The notes: generated from the letters alone by a model not told the origin. DNA of 64,000 nucleotides from Nocardia cyriacigeorgica (GCF_029868385.1 NZ_JARWNX010000042.1:62001-126000); one strand, 5' to 3'; counted from the first letter of the stretch, positions 8,797 to 19,520 are shown. A program made the numbers and translations.

Positions 8797-10283
8797 TGCT
8801 GTTTGCCATCCTTTAGCTCGATTGCCTGACTCGACATCTCGTTTGCCGCGATGGCTTCCGCCGCCGCGCGCGCCGCAGCGGTTCCGGGACGATACCGCTG
8901 CACCCAGTTCTCAATATTGCGCTGTGGTCCACCCGACACGGCGAGCGCCCCCGGCGGAACGTTTCTGCGCAGTACAGTACCCGCCGCCGAATAGGCCCCG
9001 TCACCCACGGTGATGGGTGCGACGAACATCGTGTCGCTGCCCGTGCGCACATGGGAACCGACCGTGGTGTGATGTTTGTTCACTCCGTCGTAGTTCACGA
9101 AAACGCTGGACGCGCCGATGTTGCTGTGCTCACCGATGGTCGCGTCACCGACGTAGGTCAGATGCGGCACCTTGGAGTGTGCGCCGATATTCGCGTTCTT
9201 GGTCTCCACGAAGGCGCCGAGCTTGCCGGAATCGCCGACCACCGTGCCCGGCCGCAGAAAGCTGAACGGCCCGATGGTCGCGGCGGGCCCGATCACCGCG
9301 CCCTCACCGTGGGTGCGGACCACCTTGGCGCCGTCGCCGACGATCACATCGGTGAGGGTGGAATCCGGGCCGATCTCGGCGTCCTCGCCGACGACGGTGT
9401 TGCCGAGCAGCTGCACGCCCGGCCGCAGCACGACATCGCGTCCGATCCGCACCCCGGCATCCACCCAGGTGGTGGCCGGATCGACGATCGTCACGCCCGC
9501 GCGCATATGCCGCTCGACGATATAGCGGTTGAGGGTGCGCGCCGCCGCGGCCAGCTGCACCCGGTCGTTGACCCCGGTGACCTTGGCCGCATCGACCAGG
9601 CGCGCGCCCTGCACCGGATGGCCCGCCTCGTGCGCGAGCCGCAGCACATCGGTCAGGTACAGCTCGTGCTGGGCGTTGGCGGTGGACAGCCTGCCGAGCA
9701 TGGTGCGCAGCACCCTGACGTCGAAGGCGTACACACCGGAGTTGACCTCGTTGATATGGGCCTGCTCCGGGGTGGCGTCGGCGTGCTCGACGATCTCGAC
9801 GACCTGGCCGTCGGCGTCGCGCACGATCCGGCCGTAGCCGTTGGGGTCCTCGGGGACGAAGGTCAGCACCGTCACCGCGGGACGATCGGCGTAACTGCGG
9901 TGCTCGTCGAGCAGGGCCGCGAGCGTATGCCCGTCGAGCAGCGGCACATCGGCGGAGGTGACCAGTACGTCACCGGTGAAGTCGTCGGGTAGCGCGGTCA
10001 GTCCGCACTGGACCGCGTGGCCGGTGCCGAGCTGCTGCTCCTGCACGGCCGGAGTGATCTCGCGGGCCTGTTCGGCGGCCACCGCCGCGACCGCGGCACC
10101 GACCTGTTCCCGGTCGTGCCCGACCACCGTGATCAGATACGCGGGGTCGATCTCGTTCGCCGCATGCAGCGCGTGCGCGAGCATGCTTCGGCCGGCCAGC
10201 GAATGCAACACCTTGGGGGTCTTCGACCGCATTCGTGTCCCGGCACCGGCTGCGAGAACGACGACGGCGGTCTGCTGTGGCAT
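8793..10283 (-). CDS. glmU: Bifunctional UDP-N-acetylglucosamine pyrophosphorylase / glucosamine-1-phosphate N-acetyltransferase GlmU
   Basis: GlmU acetylates glucosamine 1-phosphate and then uridylates it to UDP-GlcNAc, the precursor of peptidoglycan. The N-terminal nucleotidyltransferase domain has [18 protein letters not shown] (about residues 9-26). The C-terminal left-handed beta-helix has hexapeptide repeats, seen as [17 protein letters not shown], and the acetyltransferase region [22 protein letters not shown] 10283 is used because GAGGGAG lies 6 nt upstream; an in-frame start eight codons earlier has poorer support. Length is 496 residues, normal for actinobacteria. It is co-transcribed with prs. 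Confidence 0.97.
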   Translation of the reverse strand: MPQQTAVVVLAAGAGTRMRSKTPKVLHSLAGRSMLAHALHAANEIDPAYLITVVGHDREQVGAAVAAVAAEQAREITPAVQEQQLGTGHAVQCGLTALPDDFTGDVLVTSADVPLLDGHTLAALLDEHRSYADRPAVTVLTFVPEDPNGYGRIVRDADGQVVEIVEHADATPEQAHINEVNSGVYAFDVRVLRTMLGRLSTANAQHELYLTDVLRLAHEAGHPVQGARLVDAAKVTGVNDRVQLAAAARTLNRYIVERHMRAGVTIVDPATTWVDAGVRIGRDVVLRPGVQLLGNTVVGEDAEIGPDSTLTDVIVGDGAKVVRTHGEGAVIGPAATIGPFSFLRPGTVVGDSGKLGAFVETKNANIGAHSKVPHLTYVGDATIGEHSNIGASSVFVNYDGVNKHHTTVGSHVRTGSDTMFVAPITVGDGAYSAAGTVLRRNVPPGALAVSGGPQRNIENWVQRYRPGTAAARAAAEAIAANEMSSQAIELKDGKQQ

Positions 10284-10454
10284 GAATCTCCCTCGGCTGC
10301 CTGTCATCGTGCTGGTCCAACGCGTGCGGGCCCACGCTGCTCACACTGCCCGTGAGCCGGCACGGTATCCGTAGCAGGCCACCGTGCCATCGGCCGGTCA
10401 CCGCACCTGTGCGCTGGACACCGTACCCGCGAGCTGTCGCACTGTGCTCGCCTG

Positions 10455-10525
10455 CTCCGCCGCCAGGACTCGAACCTGAACTATCTGAACCAAAATCAGA
10501 GGTGCTGCCATTACACTACGGCGGA
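10455..10525 (-). tRNA. tRNA-Gln (anticodon UUG)
   Basis: The acceptor stem TCCGCCG/CGGCGGA, the anticodon stem TCTGA/TCAGA around loop TTTTGGT (anticodon TTG) and a T-arm with TTCGAGT are all visible on the minus strand. The discriminator base is G and CCA is not encoded. A tRNA-Gln next to glmU is also found in M. tuberculosis as I recall. Confidence 0.95.
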
Positions 10526-10705
10526 TTGTCGCATCGACGGGACACATACGCGCCCGCCAGTGCGCCTCGGCACGGCAACGATACTCGCATGCCGACCTCG
10601 GATCCGTCGAACCGTGGGCGTGATTCGCGCGCCCGGCTGTGCCACGGCCCGAGCTGTCTGGAACAGTTGTCCCAGACCGTTACGTCGGCGTAGGTAGGGA
10701 GGCCA

Positions 10706-11410
10706 ATGCACGAGACACCCACGACCGGCGAGAATCCACGGGCGGGCGGTCAGGCCGACAAATCGCGCCGGGGATCGCAATCGGCACGGCCGCGCATGAC
10801 GGGTACGCAGCGCCGCCAGCAGCTGATCGAAATCGGTCGCGCATTGTTCGCCGAACGCGGCTACGACGCGACATCCATCGAGGAGATCGCCCAGCGCGCC
10901 CAGGTGTCCAAGCCGGTGGTCTACGAACACTTCGGCGGTAAAGAGGGGCTTTACGCCGTCGTCGTCGACCGTGAGATGTCGATGCTGCTGGACATGATCA
11001 CCTCCTCGCTGACCCAGAACCGGTCGCGGGTGCGGCTCGAGCAGGTGGCGCTGGCGCTGCTCACCTACATCGAACAGCGCACCGACGGCTTCCGCATCCT
11101 GGTCCGCGATCAACTGCCGCAGACCGGCGACGGACGCTATTCGAGCCTGCTCAACGAGGCCGTCAACCAGGTCGCGCACATCCTCGCCGGCGATTTCGAC
11201 CGCCGTGATTTCGATACGAGTCTGGCCACCCTCTACGCGCAGGCGCTCGTCGGGATGGTCTCCACCGCGGCCACCTGGTGGCTGGATGTGCGCACCCCCT
11301 CCAAGGAGGTTGTCGCGGCGCATCTGGTGAACCTGTGCTGGAACGGTCTCAGCCACCTCGAGGCCCATCCGCAGCTCAGTTCCGAGTGGCCCGCCGGGAC
11401 CGAGAACTGA
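10706..11410 (+). CDS. TetR/AcrR family regulator (Rv1019-like)
   Basis: After a 30-residue basic, disordered tail, the protein has a TetR N-terminal domain: RRQQLIEIGRALFAERGYD, then the helix-turn-helix TSIEEIAQRAQVSKPVVYEHF and GGKEGLYAVV. The C-terminal half is the variable ligand-binding domain. It lies between glmU and mfd, the position of the TetR gene Rv1019 in M. tuberculosis. The start ATG follows GGGAGG. In the relatives this gene is reported to be autoregulated; nothing in this sequence reveals its ligand. Length is 234 residues. Confidence 0.9.
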   Translation: MHETPTTGENPRAGGQADKSRRGSQSARPRMTGTQRRQQLIEIGRALFAERGYDATSIEEIAQRAQVSKPVVYEHFGGKEGLYAVVVDREMSMLLDMITSSLTQNRSRVRLEQVALALLTYIEQRTDGFRILVRDQLPQTGDGRYSSLLNEAVNQVAHILAGDFDRRDFDTSLATLYAQALVGMVSTAATWWLDVRTPSKEVVAAHLVNLCWNGLSHLEAHPQLSSEWPAGTEN

Positions 11411-11494
11411 CCGGGAGAGTTAACCGGTGAATTGCGAACGAGCTTGCACCACATGCTCGAATCGGTTGGCGGGCGGCGCGCTGGTGGTACGGTT

Positions 11495-11555
11495 CACCCA
11501 TCCTTTGGGTGCTGTTCGGGCGGTATGTCGGTCAAATTCGGGATGTCGGTCTACT
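11495..11555. promoter_or_regulatory. Candidate operator region before the second TetR gene
   Basis: Upstream of the gene at 11593 there is an inverted repeat CACCCA-TCCTT-TGGGTG (11495-11511) and two direct copies of GGNATGTCGGTC (about 11522 and 11541). TetR genes often carry such repeats over their own promoter. This is suggestive only. Confidence 0.3.
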
Positions 11556-11592
11556 TCAGGATGGCTGGTTTTTGGGATGACAGGCGGATCTG

Positions 11593-12240
11593 ATGGCTAG
11601 GCAAGCGCGCGCGGAGATCACCCGCGACTCCGTCCTCGCGGGCGCGGCCGATGTCTTTCTGCGCTTGGGTTATGCGAACGCGAGCCTGAGCGAGATCATC
11701 GCGCAATCCAACGTGACCAAGGGCGCCTTGTACTTTCACTTCGGTTCGAAGGAAGAACTGGCCCGCGCGGTCGTCGATCAGGGCAACGAGCGCCTGGTCA
11801 GTTCCTGCCAGGGTTTCTTCGATTCCCGGGTGCCCGCGCTCGAGGCGTGCATCGGCATCACCTACGTGGTGGCCGACCTCTCGATGAACGATCCGATGGT
11901 CGGCGCGATGCTCAAACTGACCCACCAGATCGGCGACTACCGCGGCGCCGCGGGCGACAACATCGCCAAATCCTGGGGCGAGACCTACCGGCTGCTCGCC
12001 GAACGCGCCATCGCCCAAGGCGACCTGATCGCCGACCTCGATCCGGAAACCATCGGCCTGCTGCTCAACGGCGTCACCACCGGTGTGCACATCGTCGCGG
12101 TCGGCACCGATTCCATCGACCAGATGGCCACCCGCATGGAACGCGCCTGGTACTTCCTGCTCCCCGCCATCGTCCCCCCGGACAAACTCTCCTACTTCCG
12201 CGAATTCGCCGCCCGCCGCCTCCGCCGCTACGTGCCGTAA
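11593..12240 (+). CDS. TetR family regulator resembling gamma-butyrolactone receptors
   Basis: The N-terminal domain (ARAEITRDSVLAGAADVF, LSEIIAQSNVTKGALYFHF, GSKEELARAVV) closely follows the ArpA/ScbR type of TetR regulators, which bind gamma-butyrolactone autoregulators in Streptomyces. The C-terminal part also looks like this family: GETYRLLAERAIAQGDL and a late Trp in the final helices (MERAWYFLLPAI). Length is 215 residues, typical. No AfsA-type butyrolactone synthase is in the window, so the receptor would be an orphan. AGGCGGA lies upstream of the ATG. The ligand is inferred from family only; many pseudo-receptors bind other molecules. Confidence 0.8.
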   Translation: MARQARAEITRDSVLAGAADVFLRLGYANASLSEIIAQSNVTKGALYFHFGSKEELARAVVDQGNERLVSSCQGFFDSRVPALEACIGITYVVADLSMNDPMVGAMLKLTHQIGDYRGAAGDNIAKSWGETYRLLAERAIAQGDLIADLDPETIGLLLNGVTTGVHIVAVGTDSIDQMATRMERAWYFLLPAIVPPDKLSYFREFAARRLRRYVP

Positions 12241-12316
12241 TATTTGGCGGCGCCTGCGGCGCCTGCGGCGCCGCGGGTTCGCGCTGTGTTTGATTTGCGC
12301 CGCCTGCGGCGTCGCG

Positions 12317-12407
12317 GTTCGCGGCCCCTTGGTGTCTCGCGTCACCGGTGCCCCTGCTTGCCTTCGGCTTGCGCCGCGGCAGCGGAGACGCGAGACGGGC
12401 CGCGAAC
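12317..12407. repeat. Palindromic repeat element, copy 1
   Basis: Outer arms GTTCGCGGCCC (12317-12327) and GGGCCGCGAAC (12397-12407) enclose inner arms GTCTCGCGTC (12334-12343) and GACGCGAGAC (12387-12396). The loop contains GCTTGCCTTCGGC. The outer arms are identical to those of the second copy 230 bp downstream, and the second copy's loop carries the same motif in reverse complement, so the two look like members of one family. Confidence 0.7.
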
Positions 12408-12633
12408 TTTGTGCTCGGTCTCGCTTCGCTCGAAATGTGGGGTTGACCAGCCATTGTGCTGGGTGTGCGTCCCGGATGGATCGGGCCATCGACGCCATGG
12501 TTGTGGTCACGGCCGGGCCGGATCTGGACAGTATCTTGCGGTCGGTCGTGGCTACCCCGCGTGGTTCTAGCGGGGGCGTACCGTTGATCGTCTGCCAGTC
12601 GAATCCCGACCGCGGGGCGACCTCGAGGAGCCC

Positions 12634-12724
12634 GTTCGCGGCCCGGCTCGCTTTTCGGGGGCCGCTGCGTACGCCGAAGGCAAGCAGCGGCCCCCGAAAA
12701 GCGAGCCACCAGGGGGCCGCGAAC
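12634..12724. repeat. Palindromic repeat element, copy 2
   Basis: Outer arms GTTCGCGGCCC (12634-12644) and GGGCCGCGAAC (12714-12724) enclose a perfect 23-bp inner inverted repeat (12645-12667 with 12685-12707) and a 17-nt loop with GCCGAAGGCAAGC. The structure is 91 bp, the same length as copy 1, though the inner arms differ in sequence. Confidence 0.75.
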
Positions 12725-12793
12725 ACGCCGCGACGAAGGAGCGGCAAAATGGCAGAGCCGGTCGATTCGCCCGTTCGCTTGTAGGAGTTGAGC

Positions 12794-15700
12794 ATGTCTG
12801 CCCCACGTCCACCTCTGGCGGGCCTGGCCGCCGCGGCCGGCGCCGATATTGCGCTGCGGACCGTATCCGACCTGGTCGGCACGTCGCGGGTGGAGTTGGT
12901 CGCGCCTGCGGCGGTGCGTGCGTTCGTGGCGGCGACGGTGGCGGGGAGCAAGCCTGTTGTCGTGGTGACGGCGACGGGGCGTGAGGCCGATGATCTGACC
13001 GTCGAGCTGTCGGAGATCCTCGGCGAGGCGGTCGCGCAGTTCCCCTCCTGGGAGACGCTGCCGCATGAGCGGCTCTCGCCGGGCGCCGATACCGTCGGCC
13101 GCAGGCTCGCGGTGCTGCGGCGGCTGGCCCATCCCGACGATCCAGTGTTCCCGGAACCGTTGCGTGTGGTGGTGACCACCGTGCGCTCGCTGATGCAGCC
13201 GATGGCGTCGGGGTTGGGTGAGATCGAACCGATCGTGCTGCGGGTCGGTACCGAGACCGATTTCGACGAATTGCTCACCCGCCTGGTCGAATTCGCCTAC
13301 ACCCGAGTCGATATGGTCGGCAAACGCGGTGAGTTCGCGGTGCGCGGCGGCATCCTCGACGTCTTCCCGCCGACCGCCGACCATCCGGTCCGGGTGGAGA
13401 TGTGGGGCGATGAGGTCAGCGAGCTGCGCCCGTTCTCCGTCGCCGATCAGCGCTCGCTGGCCGAACTCAGCGTCGATGTGGTGGTCGCGCCGCCCTGCCG
13501 GGAACTGTTGCTGACCGAGACGGTCCGCGACCGCGCCGCCGAGGTGGCGGCCGCCAATTCCGCGGACGCGGCGCTGGTGGAGATGCTGGAGAAGCTGTCG
13601 CAGGGCGTCCCGGTCGATGGCATGGAGGCGCTGCTTCCGGTGCTGCAACCGGGTGAGCTGAGCTTGCTCACCGAGGAACTGCCCGAGGGCGCCCATCTGC
13701 TGCTGTGCGATCCGGAGAAGATCCGCACCCGCGCCGCCGACCTGATGCGCACCGGCGCCGAATTCCTCGAGGCGTCCTGGACCGCGGCGTCGTTCGGCGG
13801 TGACGCGCCGCTGGGCGGCCACGGCCTCGACCTCGCCGCCTCGGCGTACCGTTCGCTGCCCGAGATTCACGACAGCGCCACCGAACAGGATCTGCCGTGG
13901 TGGACGCTGAGCCCGCTGACCTCGGGTGATCCGGCCGAGGTCGTGCTTCCGGTGCTGGCCGGACCGGCCGCGCGTGGTTCGGAAGAACTCGTCGCCACCA
14001 TCTTCGCCTCGCTGCGCGCGCACGTCACCACCGGTGGCCGCGCGGTCGTGGTGGTGGCCGGTCACGGTACCGCCCAGCGCGTGCTGGAACGCCTCGCCGA
14101 CGCCGACGTGCCTGCCGCGGCCCTCGACGCGGGCGCCGAACCCGAGGCTGGTGTGGTCGGTGTGCTGTGCGGTTCGCTGCACGACGGCATCATCTTCGAT
14201 GACGCGGGCCTGGTCGTGGTCGCCGAATCCGATCTCACCGGCAATCGGGTCACCGCGCCCACCGAGGGCAAACGGCTGCCGGCCAAACGTCGCAATCAGG
14301 TCGATCCGCTGGCGCTCACCGCGGGCGATATGGTGGTGCACGATCAGCACGGCATCGGCCGGTTCGTCGAGATGATCGAACGCACCGTCGGCGGCGCCCG
14401 CCGCGAATACCTGGTCATCGAATACGCGCCGGGTAAGCGCGGTCAGCCCGGCGACCGGCTGTTCGTCCCGATGGAATCGCTGGACCAGCTCTCGCGCTAT
14501 GTCGGCGGTGAGATGCCGAGCCTGTCCAAACTCGGCGGCTCGGACTGGGCAAACACCAAGCGCAAGGCGCGAAAAGCGGTGCGCGAGATCGCCGGTGAGC
14601 TGGTGCAGCTCTACGCCGCACGCCAGGCGGCGCCCGGCCACGCTTTCGGCCCGGACACGCCGTGGCAGCAGGAGATGGAGGACGCCTTCGCCTTCACCGA
14701 GACCGTCGATCAGATGACCGCCATCACCGATGTGAAATCGGATATGGAGAAGGCCGTCCCGATGGACCGGGTGGTCTGTGGTGACGTCGGCTACGGCAAG
14801 ACCGAGATCGCGGTGCGCGCGGCCTTCAAGGCGGTGCAGGACGGAAAACAGGTCGTCGTGCTGGTCCCGACGACACTGCTGGCCCAGCAACATCTGCAAA
14901 CCTTCACCGAGCGGGTCGCGGGCTTCCCGGTCACCGTCAAAGGCCTGTCACGCTTCACCGACCCCGCCGAATCGCGCGAGGTGCTCGAGGGCATGGCCGC
15001 CGGTGAGGTCGACATCGTGGTCGGCACGCACCGGCTGTTGCAGACCGGGGTGCGCTGGAAGGATCTGGGCCTGGTCATCGTCGATGAGGAACAGCGGTTC
15101 GGTGTGGAGCACAAGGAGCACATCAAGGCGTTGCGCACCCACGTCGACGTGCTGACCATGTCCGCGACCCCGATTCCGCGCACACTGGAGATGAGCCTGG
15201 CGGGCATCAGGGAGATGTCGACCATCCTCACCCCGCCGGAGGAACGGCATCCGGTGCTGACCTATGTCGGCGGCTACAGCGATAAACAGGTCACCGCCGC
15301 CATCCGGCGTGAGCTGCTGCGTGACGGCCAGGTCTTCTATGTGCACAACCGGGTGTCCTCGATCGACAAGGCCGCCAAGCGGATTCGCGATCTGGTGCCG
15401 GAGGCGCGGGTGGTGGTCGCGCACGGCCAGATGAACGAGGACACCCTGGAGAGCACCGTGCAGGGCTTCTGGCAGCGTGAGTTCGATGTGCTGGTGTGTA
15501 CCACCATCATCGAGACCGGCCTCGACATCTCCAATGCCAATACCCTGATCGTGGAACGCGCCGATACGCTCGGTCTGTCCCAGCTGCATCAGCTGCGTGG
15601 CCGGGTGGGGCGCAGTCGTGAACGCGGTTACGCCTACTTCCTGTATCCGCCGGAGAAGCCGCTCACCGAGACCGCCTACGACCGGTTGGCCACCATCGCG

Positions 15701-16408
15701 CAGAACTCCGATCTCGGTGCCGGTATGGCGGTGGCGATGAAGGATCTGGAGATCCGCGGCGCGGGCAATGTGCTGGGTGCCGAACAGTCCGGGCATGTGG
15801 CGGGTGTCGGTTTCGATCTCTACGTGCGGCTGGTCGGTGAGGCGGTGGAGGCCTATCGCGCCGCCGCCGATGGCAAACCGATCACCACCGAGGAGACCAA
15901 GGAGGTGCGCATCGATCTGCCGGTGGACGCGCACATCCCGCCCGATTACATCACCAGTGATCGGCTGCGACTCGAGGCCTATCGCAAACTGGCCGCCGCG
16001 CAGGATGATCCGGCGCTGGCGGCTGTGGTGGAGGAGCTGGTCGACCGGTACGGGCCGCTGCCGGTGGAGGTCGGCAGGCTGGTATCGGTGGCCAAACTGC
16101 GGTTGCTGGCCCGCGAATACGACGTCACCGAGATCGCGGTCACCGGAACCACGGTGAAGATCTCGCCGCTGAACCTGCCCGATTCCAAACAGTTGCGGCT
16201 CAAGCGGATCTACCCGAGTGCCACCTACCGGGCCGCGAGTGGTGTGGTCGGTGTGCCGCTGCCGCGGGTGGAGGACAGTGTGGGCGCCGACCGGTTGCGT
16301 GATGTGCCGCTGCTGCAATATCTGGCCGATCTGCTGCTGGCACTGGACGGTAAGGCGAAGGGCGCGGTCGACCTCACCGTCGCCACCGAGGTCTCGGTGG
16401 CCCGATGA
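12794..16408 (+). CDS. mfd: Transcription-repair coupling factor Mfd
   Basis: Mfd removes stalled RNA polymerase from lesions and recruits UvrA. The 1204-residue protein shows the expected order: UvrB-like N-terminal region, an RNA polymerase interaction domain with [14 protein letters not shown] (from about residue 512), then the RecG-like helicase with Walker [10 protein letters not shown] (about 663), the DEEQ box (VDEEQRFG, about 762), [12 protein letters not shown], and a C-terminal TRCF domain. ATG 12794 is preferred over the TTG two codons earlier because TAGGAG is 6 nt upstream of the ATG. The stop overlaps the mazG start (ATGA). Gene order mfd-mazG matches Rv1020-Rv1021. Confidence 0.97.
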   Translation: MSAPRPPLAGLAAAAGADIALRTVSDLVGTSRVELVAPAAVRAFVAATVAGSKPVVVVTATGREADDLTVELSEILGEAVAQFPSWETLPHERLSPGADTVGRRLAVLRRLAHPDDPVFPEPLRVVVTTVRSLMQPMASGLGEIEPIVLRVGTETDFDELLTRLVEFAYTRVDMVGKRGEFAVRGGILDVFPPTADHPVRVEMWGDEVSELRPFSVADQRSLAELSVDVVVAPPCRELLLTETVRDRAAEVAAANSADAALVEMLEKLSQGVPVDGMEALLPVLQPGELSLLTEELPEGAHLLLCDPEKIRTRAADLMRTGAEFLEASWTAASFGGDAPLGGHGLDLAASAYRSLPEIHDSATEQDLPWWTLSPLTSGDPAEVVLPVLAGPAARGSEELVATIFASLRAHVTTGGRAVVVVAGHGTAQRVLERLADADVPAAALDAGAEPEAGVVGVLCGSLHDGIIFDDAGLVVVAESDLTGNRVTAPTEGKRLPAKRRNQVDPLALTAGDMVVHDQHGIGRFVEMIERTVGGARREYLVIEYAPGKRGQPGDRLFVPMESLDQLSRYVGGEMPSLSKLGGSDWANTKRKARKAVREIAGELVQLYAARQAAPGHAFGPDTPWQQEMEDAFAFTETVDQMTAITDVKSDMEKAVPMDRVVCGDVGYGKTEIAVRAAFKAVQDGKQVVVLVPTTLLAQQHLQTFTERVAGFPVTVKGLSRFTDPAESREVLEGMAAGEVDIVVGTHRLLQTGVRWKDLGLVIVDEEQRFGVEHKEHIKALRTHVDVLTMSATPIPRTLEMSLAGIREMSTILTPPEERHPVLTYVGGYSDKQVTAAIRRELLRDGQVFYVHNRVSSIDKAAKRIRDLVPEARVVVAHGQMNEDTLESTVQGFWQREFDVLVCTTIIETGLDISNANTLIVERADTLGLSQLHQLRGRVGRSRERGYAYFLYPPEKPLTETAYDRLATIAQNSDLGAGMAVAMKDLEIRGAGNVLGAEQSGHVAGVGFDLYVRLVGEAVEAYRAAADGKPITTEETKEVRIDLPVDAHIPPDYITSDRLRLEAYRKLAAAQDDPALAAVVEELVDRYGPLPVEVGRLVSVAKLRLLAREYDVTEIAVTGTTVKISPLNLPDSKQLRLKRIYPSATYRAASGVVGVPLPRVEDSVGADRLRDVPLLQYLADLLLALDGKAKGAVDLTVATEVSVAR

Positions 16409-17142
16409 GCAATCCACTCGACGCCCGGCCGTTACCTGATGCGCTGCGCCTGGAATCCGATACCGCGACGCTCGCGGCGGGGTTGGCCGAGGCGGTCGAG
16501 GTGATGGATCGGCTGTGGCATTTCGGTGGTTGGGAATCCACGCAGACCCATGATTCGCTGCGCCCGTATCTGCTCGAGGAGACCTATGAGCTGCTCGACG
16601 CCATCCAGCACGAGGACGCCGAGACCATCAAGGAGGAACTCGGCGATCTGCTGCTCCAGGTGCTGTTCCATTCCCGCATCGCCCAGGCCGCGGGGGAGTT
16701 CACCGTCGATGATGTGGCCGCCGCGTTGGTCGCCAAGCTGGTCAACCGCAGCCCTCATCTGAGCGCCTCCGATCTGCCGCCCGATGCCGGGGTGGATGAA
16801 AAGATCGCCGCCCAGGAAAAGGCATGGGAGGAGCGCAAGACCGCGGAGAAGGCGCGCAGATCCTGCCTCGACGGCATCGCCATGGCCCAACCTGCGCTGG
16901 CTTTAGCTGAGAAGGTCAGGGGCCGCAGCAACCGGGCGGGGCTGCCGGAGGACCTGATTCCGCCCGCTTTGCGCATGGTGCGCCTCGGTGGCCCAGACAG
17001 TGCTGAGGAGCGGTTGCGCAAGGCCACGCTCGCCTTCGCCGATGCGATCCGGGCCGCCGAAGATGCCGCCGAAGCCGATCGCGGCGCCCGCGCACCACTC
17101 GACGCGGCCGCCTGGCGACGATACTGGCCAGCCGTTCGCTGA
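16405..17142 (+). CDS. mazG: Nucleoside triphosphate pyrophosphohydrolase MazG
   Basis: MazG hydrolyses NTPs and dNTPs, including oxidised ones, to the monophosphates and PPi. The Mg-binding motif is seen as [10 protein letters not shown] followed by EELGDLL, in the usual EExxE...ExxD arrangement (about residues 55-83). A second MazG-like half follows, with [11 protein letters not shown]. Length is 245 residues, normal for the mycobacterial form, which is shorter than E. coli MazG. It is coupled to mfd by a 4-nt overlap; after its end the colinearity with M. tuberculosis is broken by the 17-33 kb block. Confidence 0.94.
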   Translation: MSNPLDARPLPDALRLESDTATLAAGLAEAVEVMDRLWHFGGWESTQTHDSLRPYLLEETYELLDAIQHEDAETIKEELGDLLLQVLFHSRIAQAAGEFTVDDVAAALVAKLVNRSPHLSASDLPPDAGVDEKIAAQEKAWEERKTAEKARRSCLDGIAMAQPALALAEKVRGRSNRAGLPEDLIPPALRMVRLGGPDSAEERLRKATLAFADAIRAAEDAAEADRGARAPLDAAAWRRYWPAVR

Positions 17143-17265
17143 TCGGCCCGCTGCCGGTCCGTCACTGTGACCTGCGCCGCAACCGCGTCCCAACCCATCA
17201 CATCGGCCTGTCCTGTCTCGTCCGAGTCGTGTATCCACCCGCGATGACGCGACTAGGAGGCAGCG

Positions 17266-19464
17266 ATGCCGACGGGACTGATCGATCTCATCATGCGGCG
17301 CAGACGCGCCGTACTGATTCTCTTCGCGATACTGCTCGTACTGGCCGGAGCAGGCAGTTCGACCTTGTTCGACAAACTGAAGGGCGGCGGATTCAACGAT
17401 CCGGGCGCCGAATCCGGGGTAGCGGCCGAGGTGTTGCGCGACCAGTTCGGCCAGGGCCAGCCGAACCTGGTCCTGCTGATCGACGCGCCGGGTTCGGTCG
17501 ACGACGCGGGCGTGGCCGCCGCCGCGACGGCGCTCGTGCAGCGGCTGACCGGGGAGAGTGACGTCACCGGTGTCACGTCCTATTGGACCTCGGGCGCACC
17601 GCCCGCACTGCGCAGCGCCGACGGTTCCAGCGGTCTGGTCGTGGCCACCATCCTCGGTGACGACGATGCGGTCGAGGACCGGCTCAGCGATCTGGCACCG
17701 CGCTATTCCGGCATCCACGACGGCCTCGATGTGCGGATCGGCGGCTACGCCATGCTCCAGCACGAGATGGTGGAGCAGTCCGAGAAGGACGCGATCACCG
17801 GTGAATCCATCGCCTTCCCGATCACTTTGATCGCGCTGGTGCTGGTCTTCGGCAGTGTCATGGCCGCACTGCTGCCGCTGGCGGTCGCGATGGTGACGGT
17901 GCTGCTCACCATGGGCGCGATGTGGTTGCTGGCCGGGGTGACGGATCTGAACGCATTGGCCATCAATGTGGTCACCCTGCTCGGGTTGGGCCTGGCGATC
18001 GACTACAGCCTGTTGATCGTCAGCCGGTATCGCGAGGAACTGGAGGCGGGTGTCGAACCAGGGCAGGCGCTGCGCAACACCATGAACTCCGCCGGACGCA
18101 CCGTCGCGTTCTCGGCGGTCACCGTGGCCGTCGCGCTGTCGGGTCTGGTCTTCTTCCCGCTGCTCGCCGTCCGCTCGGTCGGCTATGCGGGTATCGCGGT
18201 GGCGCTGATCGCCGCGCTGAGTTCACTCACGGTGCTGCCCGCGCTGCTGGCGATACTCGGCACCCGCGTCGACAAATGGCGAATCCGGCGGCGCGACAAC
18301 GCATCCCGCCAGCTGCACGAGGGCCGCTGGCATCGGCTGGCGATGTTCGTCATGCGCAGGCCGGGGACGGTGGCGGTCACGGTGACGATGGTGCTGCTGT
18401 TGCTCGGCGCGCCGTTCCTCGGGCTGAAGCTCGGCTACCCGGATGAGCGGTCGATGCCGGAGGCGTCCTCATCACGTCAGGTGGCCGAGGCGGTGCGCGC
18501 GGATTTCGACACCAGCGAGCAGAGCGCGCTGAGTGTGGTTCTGCCGCAGGGTGGTTCGGGCGTGACCGAATATGCGCAGCGGTTGTCGGCGCTGCCGGAT
18601 GTGCAGCGGGTCGACACCGTCAGCGGCAGCTATGCCGATGGCGCCCTGGTCGCGCCCGCGACCGAACGCAACGCCCGATTCGCCGCCGAGGGCGGTGTGT
18701 ACCTGTCGGTGGTGCCCTCGACCGATGACGCGACAGTGCTCGAAGATCTGGTCGGCACCATCCGCGCGGTAGACGCGCCATCGCAGGTGCTGGTCGGCGG
18801 CGTGTCGGCGGTGAGCGCCGATGCCACCGACGCCCTGCTGGAGCGGCTCCCGATCGCGCTCGGCACGGTGTTGACGATGATGTTGATCCTGTTGTTCCTG
18901 CTCACCGGCAGCGTCTTCCTGCCGGTGGTCGCGGTGCTGCTGAGCTGCCTGAGTCTGACGGCGACCTTCGGCGCACTGGTCTGGATCTTCCAGGACGGAC
19001 ATCTGTCGGATCTGCTCGGCTTCACCGTCACCGGGACGCTGGCCTCGACCGTGCCGATCATGCTGTTCGGTGTCGCGTTCGGTCTGGCCATGGACTATCA
19101 GGTGTTTCTGCTGTCGCGCATCCGTGAGGAGTACGAGCGCACCGGTGACGGCACTGCCGCCGTCGCGGTGGGTCTGGAGCGGATCGGTCGGATCGTCACG
19201 GCCGCCGCGGTGCTCATCTCGGTGGTGTTCCTCGGCTTCCTGGTCTCCGATATCACCTTCATGAAGGCGTTCGGTATCGGATTGCCGCTGGCCGTGTTGG
19301 CCGACGCGACCCTGATCCGCGGGTTCCTGCTGCCCGCCACCATGAAGCTCGGTGGCCGCTGGACCTGGTGGGTGCCGGGTCCGCTGCGGAAGGTGCATGC
19401 CCGCTTCGGAATTCGTGAGAGCGTCGACAGCGGCGAACCGGACCGCGATCTGGTGGGCGCGTAG
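17266..19464 (+). CDS. MMPL/RND family membrane transporter
   Basis: This 732-residue protein has the MMPL layout: a first transmembrane helix (about residues 12-30), a large outside domain, five clustered helices (about 180-345), a second outside domain and five more helices (about 535-700). Conserved signatures include GLGLAIDYSLLIVSRYREE and GVAFGLAMDYQVFLLSRIREE, whose Asp-Tyr pairs belong to the proton relay of the family. MMPL proteins export lipids or drugs using the proton gradient. It is in the short, MmpL11/YdfJ-like class without the mycolate-type cytoplasmic tail. The start follows AGGAGG. Substrate is unknown. Confidence 0.9.
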   Translation: MPTGLIDLIMRRRRAVLILFAILLVLAGAGSSTLFDKLKGGGFNDPGAESGVAAEVLRDQFGQGQPNLVLLIDAPGSVDDAGVAAAATALVQRLTGESDVTGVTSYWTSGAPPALRSADGSSGLVVATILGDDDAVEDRLSDLAPRYSGIHDGLDVRIGGYAMLQHEMVEQSEKDAITGESIAFPITLIALVLVFGSVMAALLPLAVAMVTVLLTMGAMWLLAGVTDLNALAINVVTLLGLGLAIDYSLLIVSRYREELEAGVEPGQALRNTMNSAGRTVAFSAVTVAVALSGLVFFPLLAVRSVGYAGIAVALIAALSSLTVLPALLAILGTRVDKWRIRRRDNASRQLHEGRWHRLAMFVMRRPGTVAVTVTMVLLLLGAPFLGLKLGYPDERSMPEASSSRQVAEAVRADFDTSEQSALSVVLPQGGSGVTEYAQRLSALPDVQRVDTVSGSYADGALVAPATERNARFAAEGGVYLSVVPSTDDATVLEDLVGTIRAVDAPSQVLVGGVSAVSADATDALLERLPIALGTVLTMMLILLFLLTGSVFLPVVAVLLSCLSLTATFGALVWIFQDGHLSDLLGFTVTGTLASTVPIMLFGVAFGLAMDYQVFLLSRIREEYERTGDGTAAVAVGLERIGRIVTAAAVLISVVFLGFLVSDITFMKAFGIGLPLAVLADATLIRGFLLPATMKLGGRWTWWVPGPLRKVHARFGIRESVDSGEPDRDLVGA

Positions 19465-19469
19465 CGCAC

Positions 19470-19507
19470 ACGGCGGGTGCGTGAAATCCATACGCACCCG
19501 CCGTTTT
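19470..19507 (+). terminator. Terminator after the MMPL gene
   Basis: A perfect 13-bp stem (19470-19482 with 19492-19504) and a 9-nt loop are followed by TTT. It lies 5 nt after the MMPL stop and separates it from the convergent TerD gene. Confidence 0.85.
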
Positions 19508-19520
19508 CGGTATGTCCGAC

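Larger units (their letters stand above)
12241..12793. other. Gene-free stretch holding palindromic repeats
   Basis: No convincing gene was found in this 550-nt stretch. It starts with tandem GCGGCGCCT units (about 12245-12275) and holds two large inverted repeats described separately. The remainder (12410-12630) shows no clear signal. ORFs here have codon use and content unlike the flanking genes. Confidence 0.6.

Noticed and set aside
11495..11592. An autoregulatory-element (ARE) type butyrolactone receptor site before the second TetR gene
   Set aside because: Only half-site-like pieces (GCGGTATGT) are present. The left half of the known ARE consensus is missing, so I list the repeats without that label.
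12074..14899. A very long minus-strand ORF opposite mfd and the repeat region
   Set aside because: Its composition is that of a GC-rich antisense frame; the plus strand encodes a complete, motif-rich Mfd.
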